64,000 nucleotides of DNA from Nonomuraea sediminis (GTDB lineage: Bacteria > Actinomycetota > Actinomycetes > Streptosporangiales > Streptosporangiaceae), in the NCBI RefSeq assembly GCF_018531495.1, contig NZ_JAHDTI010000013.1, positions 62,001-126,000 of the forward strand, read 5' to 3'. Shown here in pieces: positions 24,124 through 32,080 of this stretch. Made by a program: the position numbers and the translations under genes. How positions within the stretch are numbered: the first letter of the stretch is position 1; each line of letters opens with the position of its first letter. A model generated the notes under the pieces. The model made no database searches. It saw only the letters and a program-made list of their open reading frames with translations, and was not told where the DNA came from.

Positions 24124-24194
24124 GTGGGAGTGCCTTTCTACGTTTGGGACTGGGACACGCCCATACCCAGGCCGATCGACCTGGGTGGGGGCAG

Positions 24195-24268
24195 TAGCGG
24201 AGGCCGGACTTGAACCGGCGACACAACGATTATGAGCCGTTTGCTCTGCCTGACTGAGCTACTCCGCC
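24195..24268 (-). tRNA. tRNA-Met (CAU)
   Basis: 74-base cloverleaf on the minus strand. The 5' acceptor strand GGCGGAG pairs with CTCCGCT, with a G-T at the first position; discriminator A. The D-arm is GAGTAGCTCAGTCAGGCAGA, the anticodon loop CTCATAA has anticodon CAT, and the T-arm has GGTTCAAGTCC. CCA is not encoded. The absence of initiator features (first pair mismatch and three GC pairs in the anticodon stem) suggests the elongator tRNA. Confidence 0.93.
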
Positions 24269-24426
24269 TTGCGGCCGGACGAAACACCCGGCCTGTAGAG
24301 GATACCCGACATGGAGAGCGCCTTCGCACTTCACCTGATCGGGTAGGTGACCCCTAGTATGCCTCAGGATCACCCGACATCTGAAATCCAACAGAAAAGC
24401 TCCATCCGCAGGGATGGAGCTCAGGT

Positions 24427-24744
24427 CTAGCTGGAGCCCCCAAACGGAATCGAACCGTTGACCTTCTCCTTACCATGGAGACGCTCTGCCGACTGAGCTA
24501 TAGGGGCCTGTCCGTCGTCGCGGACAGGTGTAACCATACACGGCGCCCAGCCATGACGCGAACTCGTTCCGGGCAGTGTGATGATCTCGCACAGGTCGGC
24601 CAGGTCGACGTGTCGGGCCACGTCGGACACCGAAACGCAGTCGGCGACCAGCCACCCGTGCCGCCGCACCCGAAGGACCTGCCGACCGGCGCGAGTCGCG
24701 GGCACGACCTCGTAACCGCCGGTGCCGACCCATCGCCTGTCCAT
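24427..24744 (-). CDS. Small hypothetical protein whose frame runs into tRNA-Thr
   Basis: 105 codons from ATG 24742-24744: MDRRWVGTGGYEVVPATRAG, VLRVRRHGWLVADCVSVSDV and ARHVDLADLCEIITLPG. The first 65 residues look like a conserved small actinobacterial protein. The last 25 codons simply translate tRNA-Thr (PIAQSAERLHGKEKVNG) because no stop precedes it. Either the gene truly overlaps the tRNA or its ancestral stop has been lost. No function is known. Confidence 0.45.
   Translation of the reverse strand: MDRRWVGTGGYEVVPATRAGRQVLRVRRHGWLVADCVSVSDVARHVDLADLCEIITLPGTSSRHGWAPCMVTPVRDDGQAPIAQSAERLHGKEKVNGSIPFGGSS
24432..24507 (-). tRNA. tRNA-Thr (GGU), CCA encoded
   Basis: Minus-strand cloverleaf with acceptor GCCCCTA paired to TGGGGGC, D-arm TAGCTCAGTCGGCAGAGC, anticodon stem CTCC/GGAG around loop ATGGTAA (anticodon GGT), and T-arm CGGTTCGATTCCG. 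The 3' CCA is encoded (24432-24434). It lies 163 bases upstream of tRNA-Met on the same strand. Confidence 0.94.
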
Positions 24745-24877
24745 AGCGGCTCAGAGTAGACCTCGGGTCTCTCAATTTCCGGGACATGACACGCGTTACA
24801 GCCATAGCAAGTCGGTTCCAAGAAGGACCGAAGTCGCGCGTCGCACTCTGGGGACATCTCTCGAAAGGAGCCCTCAG

Positions 24878-25513
24878 ATGTCCCCGAACCTCCTCGGAAT
24901 ACGCATCATGCACCGCGCCATGCGCGCCGACGCCCGCCGCCTGGCCCTGCTCGTGGAGGAGCTCGCCGCCGGCCGCCAGCAGGCCGACCAGGAGCGGCTG
25001 CGCGCCATCGCGGAGTTCGCCACCCGGCTCTGCGCGGGCATCCACCATCACCACCGCGCCGAGGATGAGGCGCTCTGGCCGGTGCTCGCCCGTTCCGCCG
25101 GCCCCGAGGTCGATCTGGACGGCCTGACGGAGGACCACGAGGCCCTCGACCCGCTGCTCGAGGAGATCACCGACGTCGCGGCCCGGCTGCAGTCCGACAC
25201 GGGCGCGCCGGCGTCGCTGGCCAAGTCGTGCGCCGCGCTGGCGGACCTGCTCGACGAGCACATCGAGGAGGAGGAGCGGCTGCTCTTCCCGGTGATCCTG
25301 CGTTACGTGTCGGAGAGCGACTGGCAGCAGGTGGAGAACGCGGCGCGCAAGGGCGGCGACATCCGCTTCGACCTGCCCCGCATCGCCCAGTACGCGCACG
25401 AGGACGAGCTGGCCGAGCTGCGCCGCGCCGCGGGCCCCGTGCTGATGCTCCTGCTCCGCCTGCTGAACCGCGGCCACCTCCGCCGCCAGCGCCTCATCTT
25501 CGGCCAGGCCTGA
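24878..25513 (+). CDS. Hemerythrin-domain protein
   Basis: 211 residues; ATG after AAAGGAG at ideal spacing. The four-helix hemerythrin pattern is visible: IRIMHRAMRADARR, IHHHHRAEDEALWPVL, LTEDHEALDPLLEE and LDEHIEEEERLLFPVI, giving the His and Glu/Asp ligands of a diiron site. The C-terminal 60 residues are helical. It probably senses or buffers oxygen, nitric oxide or iron; the specific role is unknown. Confidence 0.9.
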   Translation: MSPNLLGIRIMHRAMRADARRLALLVEELAAGRQQADQERLRAIAEFATRLCAGIHHHHRAEDEALWPVLARSAGPEVDLDGLTEDHEALDPLLEEITDVAARLQSDTGAPASLAKSCAALADLLDEHIEEEERLLFPVILRYVSESDWQQVENAARKGGDIRFDLPRIAQYAHEDELAELRRAAGPVLMLLLRLLNRGHLRRQRLIFGQA

Positions 25514-25521
25514 AGCCCATC

Positions 25522-26037
25522 TCAGTAGCGGAAGAACCCGACGAGGTCCTTGCGTGGAGCGATGCCGTCGACGCGCACCTTGGCGCCCGTCTCAGGCGCG
25601 TTCATCATCATCCCGTTCCCGAGATAGATGCCCACGTGGTGCGTCCTGCCCGGCTTGCCGAAGAACACCAGATCCCCCGGCCTGGCCGGGCTCACCCGTC
25701 GCAGCCGCCGCAGGTGGTCGTCGGTGTTGCCGGGCCCGAGCACGTCGTTGCCGAGCGCCAGCGCGTACACCCACCGTGTGAACCCGGAGCAGTCGAGGCC
25801 GCGCGTGCGGGTGGCCGGGCAGGGCTTGATCTTGCCCTGGTAGCCGCGGCAGGTGCCGGTGGAGGGTCCGGGGCTGCCGGCGTGGCCGCCGCCCCAGGAG
25901 TAGTCCACGCCGCGCTGCTCGACCTGGTAGGCGGCCGCGATGATGCGTGACGGCAGATAGGACACCAAGGGCATGGAAGCGGTCGCAGTCAGAAGTAGCG
26001 CCCCGATCGCCACCCATGCCCCACGTCCGCGCAACAC
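25522..26037 (-). CDS. Secreted NlpC/P60 peptidoglycan endopeptidase
   Basis: 171 residues from a GTG at 26035-26037. The N-terminus LRGRGAWVAIGALLLTATAS is a signal peptide or anchor. The catalytic domain shows GLDCSGFTRWVYA (nucleophile Cys), HHVGIYLGNGMMM (His) and a following polar residue, after the YSWGGGHAG entry motif. Such enzymes cut stem peptides of the wall. It follows the GH25 gene by 14 bases on the same strand, forming a two-gene wall-hydrolase operon. Its end is nine bases from the convergent hemerythrin gene. Confidence 0.9.
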   Translation of the reverse strand: MLRGRGAWVAIGALLLTATASMPLVSYLPSRIIAAAYQVEQRGVDYSWGGGHAGSPGPSTGTCRGYQGKIKPCPATRTRGLDCSGFTRWVYALALGNDVLGPGNTDDHLRRLRRVSPARPGDLVFFGKPGRTHHVGIYLGNGMMMNAPETGAKVRVDGIAPRKDLVGFFRY

Positions 26038-26051
26038 GGACCCATCCTGCC

Positions 26052-27053
26052 TCAACGGGCGGACAGCGTGAGCTCCACCGAGCCGACCGTGAAGCGCATC
26101 CCGACGGGACCCTTGGGCTTGGCCTTGGTGGTGAACGTGAACGTGGCCTTGCGGCCGCGGGCGAGCTCGGGGATGGTGCACCGCACCGCGGTGCCGCTGA
26201 AGGTGCATCCCGGTGCCCGGGTCACGTGCTGCCCGCCGTACGCCCGGCCGGAGATCTTGACGTTGGTGACGGGGTACGGGCCGGTGTTGGTCACGGTGAC
26301 CGTGTAGTGGCGCCTGTCGCGGGCGGCGCCGGAGACGGTGACCTCGGCGGGCGGGTTGGCCAGCGTGCCGAGCTCGGCGTCCGTGCCGTTGAACGAGTCC
26401 TGTCCGCCGGCCAGCGGGCCCTTCTCGGCCGACTGCCAGAAGGTGTGCTGCTGCCAGCTCTTGGGCAGTTCGCCGGGTTCGTTGCCCCAGTGGGCCAGCC
26501 AGAGCGGGTTGGCCGCGAATTTGGCGGAGTCGCCGGTGCAGGTGCGCCACCAGCTGGTGGTCGTGTAGATGATGGTGCGGACGCCGGTGACCTGGCGGTA
26601 CTTCGTGGTGAAGTCCTTGATCCAGGTGACCATGTCCTTGGGCGACAGGTCGTAGCAGGTGTTCTTGCCGTTCTTGTCGCGGTAGGGGTTGTCCTCCAGG
26701 TCCAGTACGCCAGGGAGGGTCTGCCCGCCTCCGGTCCAGCTGCCGCCGTTCTGGAGGAAGAAGTCGGCCTGGGTGGCTCCGTCGGATTCGTGCGGCTGCG
26801 CGAGATGGTAGGCGCCGCGGAGGAGCCCGGCGTTCGCGGCTCCGCCGTACTGGGCGTCGAAGCTGGGGTTGCGGTAGTTCGTCCCTTCGGTCGCCTGGAC
26901 GAAGGCGAACTTCGCGCCGCCGGAGGAGACCGAGTCCCAGTCGACCTCGCCGGTCCAGTTGCTGACGTCGACGCCGGCGAGGCCGTCGGCCGCCTGCGCG
27001 CTCCCGGATAAGCCCACCAAAGCGGTCACTGCCGCTGCTAATAGACGTTTCAC
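26052..27053 (-). CDS. Secreted GH25 lysozyme with C-terminal beta domain
   Basis: 333 residues. The signal peptide MKRLLAAAVTALVGLSGSAQ is followed by the GH25 fold: GVDVSNWTGEVDW, FAFVQATEGTNYRNPSF, GAYHLAQPH and the catalytic LPGVLDLEDN. A C-terminal module of about 100 residues (PPAEVTVSG to VELTLSAR) resembles DUF11-like beta-sandwich repeats. It cleaves the glycan strand of peptidoglycan. It is the first gene of the operon with the NlpC/P60 gene and is divergent from the ABC exporter. Confidence 0.92.
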   Translation of the reverse strand: MKRLLAAAVTALVGLSGSAQAADGLAGVDVSNWTGEVDWDSVSSGGAKFAFVQATEGTNYRNPSFDAQYGGAANAGLLRGAYHLAQPHESDGATQADFFLQNGGSWTGGGQTLPGVLDLEDNPYRDKNGKNTCYDLSPKDMVTWIKDFTTKYRQVTGVRTIIYTTTSWWRTCTGDSAKFAANPLWLAHWGNEPGELPKSWQQHTFWQSAEKGPLAGGQDSFNGTDAELGTLANPPAEVTVSGAARDRRHYTVTVTNTGPYPVTNVKISGRAYGGQHVTRAPGCTFSGTAVRCTIPELARGRKATFTFTTKAKPKGPVGMRFTVGSVELTLSAR

Positions 27054-27283
27054 GCGCAGATCGTACGCGAATTTCTTCGACGATCAGCTAGAAACCGCAG
27101 GTCAAGGGGCTGAAATTCGCTGCCTCGCGGCGCCTGGCACGACGTCGTTTTCGCAGGTCAGAGGGGATATGTGAACGCGCCGTTCGCGTTTGCCAAAGAC
27201 GATTCCTCCGACCCAGACTTGAGTCGATCCTCGAAAACGAGCCCCGACCAGGGGTTTCTTCGCCATGCCCGGAGGCGTCCACC

Positions 27284-28228
27284 ATGATTCACGCCCGCGG
27301 ACTGACCCGAGATTTCACCGTCAAACGACAGACCGTCGAAGCCGTGCGCGGCATCGACCTCGACGTCGAGAGGGGCCAGCTGGTCGCCTTCCTCGGCCCG
27401 AACGGAGCGGGCAAGTCGACCACACTTCGCATGCTCACCACCCTGCTCCCGCCCACGTCCGGCACCGCCATGGTCGCCGGTCACGACGTCGCCCGCGACC
27501 CGGCGGGCGTCCGCGCCCGCATCGGCTACGTCGGCCAGAAGAACAGCGCCGGAGAGAACTTCCTGGTCCGCGACGAGCTGGTCACCCAGGGCCGCTGTTA
27601 CGGCCTGACCTCCGCCGACGCGGCCAGGCGCGCCGACGAGCTGCTCGACCTGCTCGAGCTGAAGAGCCTGGCCAAGCGCAAGCCGGGGACGCTGTCCGGC
27701 GGCCAGCGTCGTCGCCTGGACATCGCGCTCGGCCTCATCCACCGGCCCGACCTGCTCTTCCTCGACGAGCCCTCGACCGGCCTCGACCCCAAGAGCCGCG
27801 CCGACATCTGGGCGCACATCCTGCGCCTGCGCGAGGCCTACGGCACGACCCTGTTCCTGACCACGCACTACCTCGAAGAGGCCGACAGCATGGCCGAACG
27901 CGTGGTGATCATCGACAACGGCCGCATCATCGCCGACGGTACGGCCGGCGGCCTCAAGAACGACCTGGCCGGCGACCGCATCACGATCACCACCGAGACC
28001 GGGCAGGAGGCGGCGCGAGCCGTACAACTGCTGGGAGAGGCCACCGCGAACGGGACCGGCGCCGAGTTCCGGGTGCCGAACGCGGCCGCCGCCCTGCCCG
28101 AGTACCTGCGCGCGCTGGAGGCCGCGGGCATCAAGGTGACCGCCGCGGAGACCGCCCGTCCGACCCTCGACGACGTGTTCCTCAGCCTTACCGGGAGAAG
28201 CCTCACCGATGACGACGTTCTTTCGTGA
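27284..28228 (+). CDS. ABC-2 type exporter ATP-binding protein (DrrA-like)
   Basis: 314 residues. Walker A GPNGAGKST, Q-loop GYVGQKNSAGEN, signature LSGGQRRRLDIALGL, Walker B LLFLDEPSTGLDP and the switch His in LFLTTHYLEEAD are all present. The C-terminal extension with RPTLDDVFLSLTGRS is the DrrA-type tail. An ATG follows a GGAGG box. The end overlaps the permease gene by 20 bases. Substrate cannot be predicted. Confidence 0.93.
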   Translation: MIHARGLTRDFTVKRQTVEAVRGIDLDVERGQLVAFLGPNGAGKSTTLRMLTTLLPPTSGTAMVAGHDVARDPAGVRARIGYVGQKNSAGENFLVRDELVTQGRCYGLTSADAARRADELLDLLELKSLAKRKPGTLSGGQRRRLDIALGLIHRPDLLFLDEPSTGLDPKSRADIWAHILRLREAYGTTLFLTTHYLEEADSMAERVVIIDNGRIIADGTAGGLKNDLAGDRITITTETGQEAARAVQLLGEATANGTGAEFRVPNAAAALPEYLRALEAAGIKVTAAETARPTLDDVFLSLTGRSLTDDDVLS

Positions 28229-28955
28229 CACCCGTACCGTGTTCGTCCGCGAGTTCACGCCGGCGCTGCGCGAGCCGATGGGCCTGCTGTTCTCGATGGT
28301 GCAGCCGCTGCTGTTCCTGTTCCTGTTCGGGTCGCTGCTGGGCGGGGCCGTGCGGACCTCGTCCTGGCAGTGGTTCGTGCCCGGGATCCTGATCATGATG
28401 TGCCTGTCGGGGCCGCTGATGGCCGGGTACACGCTGCTGCTCGAGTTGGTCGGCGGCTCGCTGGAGCGGATGCTGGTCTCGCCGCTCAACCGCAGCGCGA
28501 TGCTGGTCGGGCGGACCATGAAGGAGATGATGGTGCTGCTCTGCCAGGCGGTGCTGATCATCCTGCTGGCGCTTCCGCTCGGGTTCCGCCTCCATCCGGC
28601 CGGAGTGCTTGGCGGGCTGGCGCTGCTGACCGTGTTCGGGATCGGGCTGGGGACGCTGTCGTTCGTGCTCGCGATCAAGTCCGCGCCCAGCGGCACGCTC
28701 TTCTACGTGATCTCCCAGGCGGTCCTGTTCCCGCTGATGCTCCTGTCGGGCGTGCTGCTACCGATCGAGTCCGCGCCGGGATGGATGCGGGTGATCGCGG
28801 CCTTCAACCCGGTCTCCTACATCGTCGACGCCCAGCGCGCCCTCTTCTCCGGCCACCTCACCGACCCCTCCGTCCTGTACGGCACGGCCGCCTCGCTGGC
28901 CGTCGCCGCAATCGGCCTCCACCTCGGCAACCGGGCCCTGCGCCGCGGCATTTAG
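28209..28955 (+). CDS. ABC-2 type exporter permease (DrrB-like)
   Basis: 248 residues with six hydrophobic helices. The ABC-2 motif lies in ERMLVSPLNRSAMLVGRTM, and the C-terminal ALLGVLLPIES-type region (VLLPIESAPGWMRVIAAFNP) is typical of DrrB permeases. Partner of the overlapping ATPase. It ends in TAG, which overlaps by three bases the stop of the convergent MerR-type regulator, so the two genes share their ends. Confidence 0.92.
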   Translation: MTTFFRDTRTVFVREFTPALREPMGLLFSMVQPLLFLFLFGSLLGGAVRTSSWQWFVPGILIMMCLSGPLMAGYTLLLELVGGSLERMLVSPLNRSAMLVGRTMKEMMVLLCQAVLIILLALPLGFRLHPAGVLGGLALLTVFGIGLGTLSFVLAIKSAPSGTLFYVISQAVLFPLMLLSGVLLPIESAPGWMRVIAAFNPVSYIVDAQRALFSGHLTDPSVLYGTAASLAVAAIGLHLGNRALRRGI

Positions 28956-29617
28956 CCCTGGTAGAGGAAGACGCGGTTCCCGCTCGGATCCGCGACCACC
29001 GATCGGCGCGGCATCCCGGGATACAGGGTCGGCGGCTCGATCTCACGCGCCCCGGCCTCGACGGCTCGACGGTGGACGACCTCCAGGTCGTCCACCAGGT
29101 AGCCGGTTCCCTCGCCGGAGGTCGTCACCAGGAAGAACGATTCTGTGCCGTACGTGCCGAACTGGAAGCTGGAGATGCTCTCGTCGTACTTGACGCCGAA
29201 CACCCGCTCGTAGAAGGCGGGATCCGCGGCCTGCAGCTTGACCTGCACCGGACGGCACCCCTTCAGCGCGGGCATCGGGAGCCCCTTCTCGAGGTACTCC
29301 TCGAGATCGGCGGTCATCCTGGCCACGGCCGCCGCCCGGTCGTCCAGGCGCCGCCTGTGCCTCTCCAGCGCCTGGTGGAGGAAGCGGTCGTCGTCGGCCT
29401 CCAGGACGTCGCGGATCTCGTCGACCGGTAGGTCGACCGCGCGCAGCGCGCAGATGAGCTTGGCCTGCCGTACCTGATCGGCCCGGTAGCGGCGGTAGCC
29501 GGTCGCCGGGTCGACGGCGGCCGGCTTGAGCACGTCCACGTCGTCGTAGTGGCGCAGCGCGGCGACCGTCAGGCTGGTCTCGAGCGCGAACGCGCCGATG
29601 GTCATCAAGTTGTCCAT
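28952..29617 (-). CDS. MerR-family regulator with glyoxalase-like sensor domain
   Basis: About 221 residues. The N-terminal 70 form the MerR winged helix (TIGAFALETSLTVAALRHYD and GYRRYRADQVRQAKLI), then a coiled linker, then a VOC-type C-terminal domain (RPVQVKLQAADPAFYERVF, GTGYLVDDLEVVHRRA, VVADPSGNRVFLYQ) that may bind a ligand. ATGs at 29626, 29617 and 29605 are possible starts. As it is convergent with the ABC exporter, it may regulate it, but the regulator's own promoter faces the antiporter gene. Confidence 0.88.
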   Translation of the reverse strand: MDNLMTIGAFALETSLTVAALRHYDDVDVLKPAAVDPATGYRRYRADQVRQAKLICALRAVDLPVDEIRDVLEADDDRFLHQALERHRRRLDDRAAAVARMTADLEEYLEKGLPMPALKGCRPVQVKLQAADPAFYERVFGVKYDESISSFQFGTYGTESFFLVTTSGEGTGYLVDDLEVVHRRAVEAGAREIEPPTLYPGMPRRSVVADPSGNRVFLYQG

Positions 29618-29659
29618 GCCGACCATCGTCGAGTCTTCGGTTACCCGAGGGTCAAGGGG

Positions 29660-30724
29660 TCACGGGCTGATGGCCAGGAACAGGAAGCCGGCGAAGATCA
29701 CCAGGTGCACGCCGCTCTGCAGCAGCGTGGCGCGGCCGGGGACCACGGTGAGCGTCGAGACGACGAAGGTCAGGCCGAGCAGGACCAGATGCGTGGGGCC
29801 CAGCCCGAGCAGGAGCGGGCCGGTGAACCAGATCGACGCGACCGCGATCACCGGGATCGTCAGGCCGATGCTGGCCATCGCCGACCCGAGCGCCAGGTTG
29901 AGGCTGATCTGGAACTGGCCCCGCCTGGCCGCGCGGACCGCGGCGATCGTCTCGGGCAGCAGGACGAGCAGCGCGATGACCACGCCCACCACGGCCTGCG
30001 GCAGCCCGGCGAGGGCCACGGCGGCCTCGATGACCGGCGACTCGACCTTGGCCAGCCCGACCACCGCCACCAGGGCCACCAGCAGCAGCACCAGGCTGAG
30101 CAGCGTGGCCCTGCTCGAGGGGCGCGGCGCGTGCTCCTCCTGGCCCACACGTTCGACGGGCAGGAAGTAGTCGCGGTGCCGGACCGTCTGCGTCAGGACG
30201 AACAGCCCGTAGAGCGCGATCGACGCGACGGCCGCGAACCCCAGCTGGGCGGGCGTGAACGCCGCGCCCTCCTGGCTCGTGGTGAACGTCGGCAGCACCA
30301 GGCTGAGCGTCGAGAGCGTGGCCACCGTCGCCAGCGCGCCGCCGGTGCCCTCGGCGTTGAACACCGCCACGCGCCTGCGCAACGTGCTGCTGAGCAGCGA
30401 CAACCCGACGATCCCGTTGCACGTGATCATCACGGCCGCGAACACCGTGTCACGTGCCAGCGACGCGGTCTTCTCCCCGCCGCTGATCATCAGGCTGACG
30501 ATCAGCGCCACCTCGATGACCGTCACCGCCACGGCCAGCACCAGCGACCCGAACGGCTCGCCGACGCGATGCGCGATCACCTCAGCGTGATGCACGGCGG
30601 CGAGTACGGCTCCCGCCAGCAGCAGGGCCACCAGGAACACGACCACCGTGGGCAGTTCCCGTCCCCAGGACAGCACCAGGGCCACCAGCGCGAGCAGGGG
30701 AAGCGCGAAAGTCCACGATCTCAT
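29660..30724 (-). CDS. Ca2+/cation:proton antiporter (ChaA/CaCA family)
   Basis: 354 residues with about eleven hydrophobic helices. The two alpha repeats are seen as VTVIEVALIVSLMISGG, followed by MITCNGIVGLSLL, and VVIALLVLLPETIAAVRAA followed by NLALGSAMASIGLTIP, each with the acidic residue. It starts at ATG 30722-30724 (MRSWTFALPLLALVALVLSW). Very long open readings upstream in the same frame are spurious. Divergent from the Nudix gene with only nine bases between starts. Confidence 0.9.
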   Translation of the reverse strand: MRSWTFALPLLALVALVLSWGRELPTVVVFLVALLLAGAVLAAVHHAEVIAHRVGEPFGSLVLAVAVTVIEVALIVSLMISGGEKTASLARDTVFAAVMITCNGIVGLSLLSSTLRRRVAVFNAEGTGGALATVATLSTLSLVLPTFTTSQEGAAFTPAQLGFAAVASIALYGLFVLTQTVRHRDYFLPVERVGQEEHAPRPSSRATLLSLVLLLVALVAVVGLAKVESPVIEAAVALAGLPQAVVGVVIALLVLLPETIAAVRAARRGQFQISLNLALGSAMASIGLTIPVIAVASIWFTGPLLLGLGPTHLVLLGLTFVVSTLTVVPGRATLLQSGVHLVIFAGFLFLAISP

Positions 30725-30733
30725 GTCTCGGTT

Positions 30734-31267
30734 ATGCCCGATGATGGCCTGGTGTCCATTTCTCTCATCGCGACCACGACCGTGCCGTGGATCCCCGCGG
30801 CGCACACGCTGGAGCTGGCGCTCACCCGGCAGGCCCCCTCGTCCGGGCAGGTCACGTCGGCGTTCGCCTTCGTCCTCGACGCGTCGGACCGGATGCTGCT
30901 GACGTGCGTGGACCGCCCCGGCAGAGGCTGGGACATCCCGGGCGGCCACCTCGAACCCGGCGAGTCCCCCACACAGGCGGCGGCCCGCGAATTGGCGGAG
31001 GAAACGGGCTTCGCCCTGGACCCGTCCTCGCTCGAGCTCTTCGGCTGGCACCGCATCGAGATCACCGGGCCGGTGCCCTCGAACTACCCGTACGCCCTGC
31101 TGACCTACATGCTCAGCTTTACGGCCCGCCTGGCGATCCCCGGCCCGCCCACCGCCCCGCCCGCGGGCACGGAGAGCACCCATGCGGAGTGGCTGACCCG
31201 TGCCGAGATCGAATCCCGCTGCGCGCACCGCACCTGGCTCCCCCTCTACCAGGCGTTGGTCGCCTAG
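30734..31267 (+). CDS. Nudix hydrolase
   Basis: About 177 residues. A perfect Nudix box, GGHLEPGESPTQAAAREL followed by AEETGF, fits Gx5Ex7REUxEExGU. Start at ATG 30734 or GTG 30752. The C-terminus has LTYMLSFTARLAIP and WLTRAEIES. Substrate unknown. The end overlaps the convergent hypothetical gene by four bases. Confidence 0.88.
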   Translation: MPDDGLVSISLIATTTVPWIPAAHTLELALTRQAPSSGQVTSAFAFVLDASDRMLLTCVDRPGRGWDIPGGHLEPGESPTQAAARELAEETGFALDPSSLELFGWHRIEITGPVPSNYPYALLTYMLSFTARLAIPGPPTAPPAGTESTHAEWLTRAEIESRCAHRTWLPLYQALVA

Positions 31268-31602
31268 TAGTTGAGGTAGTCGTGGCGGGGGTCGGCCCGG
31301 GCGATGTGCAGGCGGCCGTCCCTGACCTGCCACTCCTGCTGGCCGTCGATCTCGTGGAAGGCGAGGAACAGGCCCGTGACGTGGTCGCCGTCCTCGTCCG
31401 GAGGCGGGAGGGCGGCGATCCTGCCGATCGTGTGCCGGATCTCGTCCAGCTCGGACTCCCTGACCGCGCGGGCGTAGCAGGCCGCCGTCAGCCAGCCGCC
31501 CTCGGGGAAGGTCCAGCCCGGCGCGTCGGCGAGCTCCGTCACCTCGGCTCGCTGGCTGTCCTGAAATTCCAGCCATCCGCGGATGTAAACCCATACGCCC
31601 AT
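31264..31602 (-). CDS. Hypothetical protein, 112 residues
   Basis: Reads MGVWVYIRGWLEFQDSQRAE, then WTFPEGGWLTAACYARAVRE and ends HIARADPRHDYLNY. Soluble and acidic; no recognised family. The ATG at 31602 lies in the left arm of a palindrome shared with the next gene; ATGs at 31611 and 31623 are also in frame. Confidence 0.6.
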   Translation of the reverse strand: MGVWVYIRGWLEFQDSQRAEVTELADAPGWTFPEGGWLTAACYARAVRESELDEIRHTIGRIAALPPPDEDGDHVTGLFLAFHEIDGQQEWQVRDGRLHIARADPRHDYLNY

Positions 31603-31624
31603 GCCCTCCATGATGGAGGGCATG
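31600..31624. promoter_or_regulatory. 25-base perfect palindrome holding two divergent starts
   Basis: CATGCCCTCCAT (31600-31611), a central G (31612) and ATGGAGGGCATG (31613-31624) form a perfect interrupted palindrome. Each arm contains a ribosome-binding GGAGGG and an ATG of one of the two divergent genes. The transcripts of both genes must begin inside or beyond it, so it may act as an operator or a translation-control hairpin. Confidence 0.6.
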
Positions 31625-31627
31625 ACG

Positions 31628-32080
31628 ATGATCCCCCTGCGCCGGTTCACGGCTCGCGCGCTGCCCATTGACGATCACGGGAGGGTGCTGCTGCTCCACG
31701 GGTTCGATCCGGCGCGCCCCGACAGGTCGTACTGGTTCACCGTCGGCGGCGCCGCCGAGGACGGCGAGACGCTGCAGCAGGCGGCCGCGCGCGAGCTGTA
31801 TGAGGAGGTGGGGATCGCGGCCTCCGCCGACGACTTCACCGGCCCGTACGGCACCGGGACGATCGAGTTCACGTTCGCCGAATACGCGATCACGCAGGAT
31901 CAGACGTTCTTCGCGATCCAGGTGGGGGACGCAGATGTCTCCTTCGACCACATGGACGAGATCGAGAAGGCCACCACGACCGAATACCGATGGTGGAGCG
32001 CGGAGGAACTCGACGACACCGAGGAAGCTGTCTTCCCGGAGGACCTGGCCGACATCGTGCGCAAGATAACCGCGGGCTAG
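31628..32080 (+). CDS. Nudix hydrolase
   Basis: About 150 residues: MIPLRRFTARALPIDDHGRV, VGGAAEDGETLQQAAARELY and EEVGIA give a complete Nudix box. The ATG at 31628 is seven bases after GGAGGG; ATG 31622 and earlier ones are possible. It ends in FPEDLADIVRKITAG and overlaps the convergent htpX end by four bases. Confidence 0.86.
   Translation: MIPLRRFTARALPIDDHGRVLLLHGFDPARPDRSYWFTVGGAAEDGETLQQAAARELYEEVGIAASADDFTGPYGTGTIEFTFAEYAITQDQTFFAIQVGDADVSFDHMDEIEKATTTEYRWWSAEELDDTEEAVFPEDLADIVRKITAG

Noticed and set aside
27054..27283. Cyclic di-AMP (ydaO) riboswitch before the cell-wall hydrolase operon
   Set aside because: Such riboswitches often precede wall hydrolases in actinobacteria, but I could not find the conserved helices in this 230-base gap; only a short direct repeat (CGCAGGTCA) is visible.
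29549..31267. Very long plus-strand open frame over the antiporter gene
   Set aside because: It is antisense to the antiporter and consists of His/Gln/Arg-rich low-complexity sequence; only its last 177 codons, the Nudix gene, are supported.
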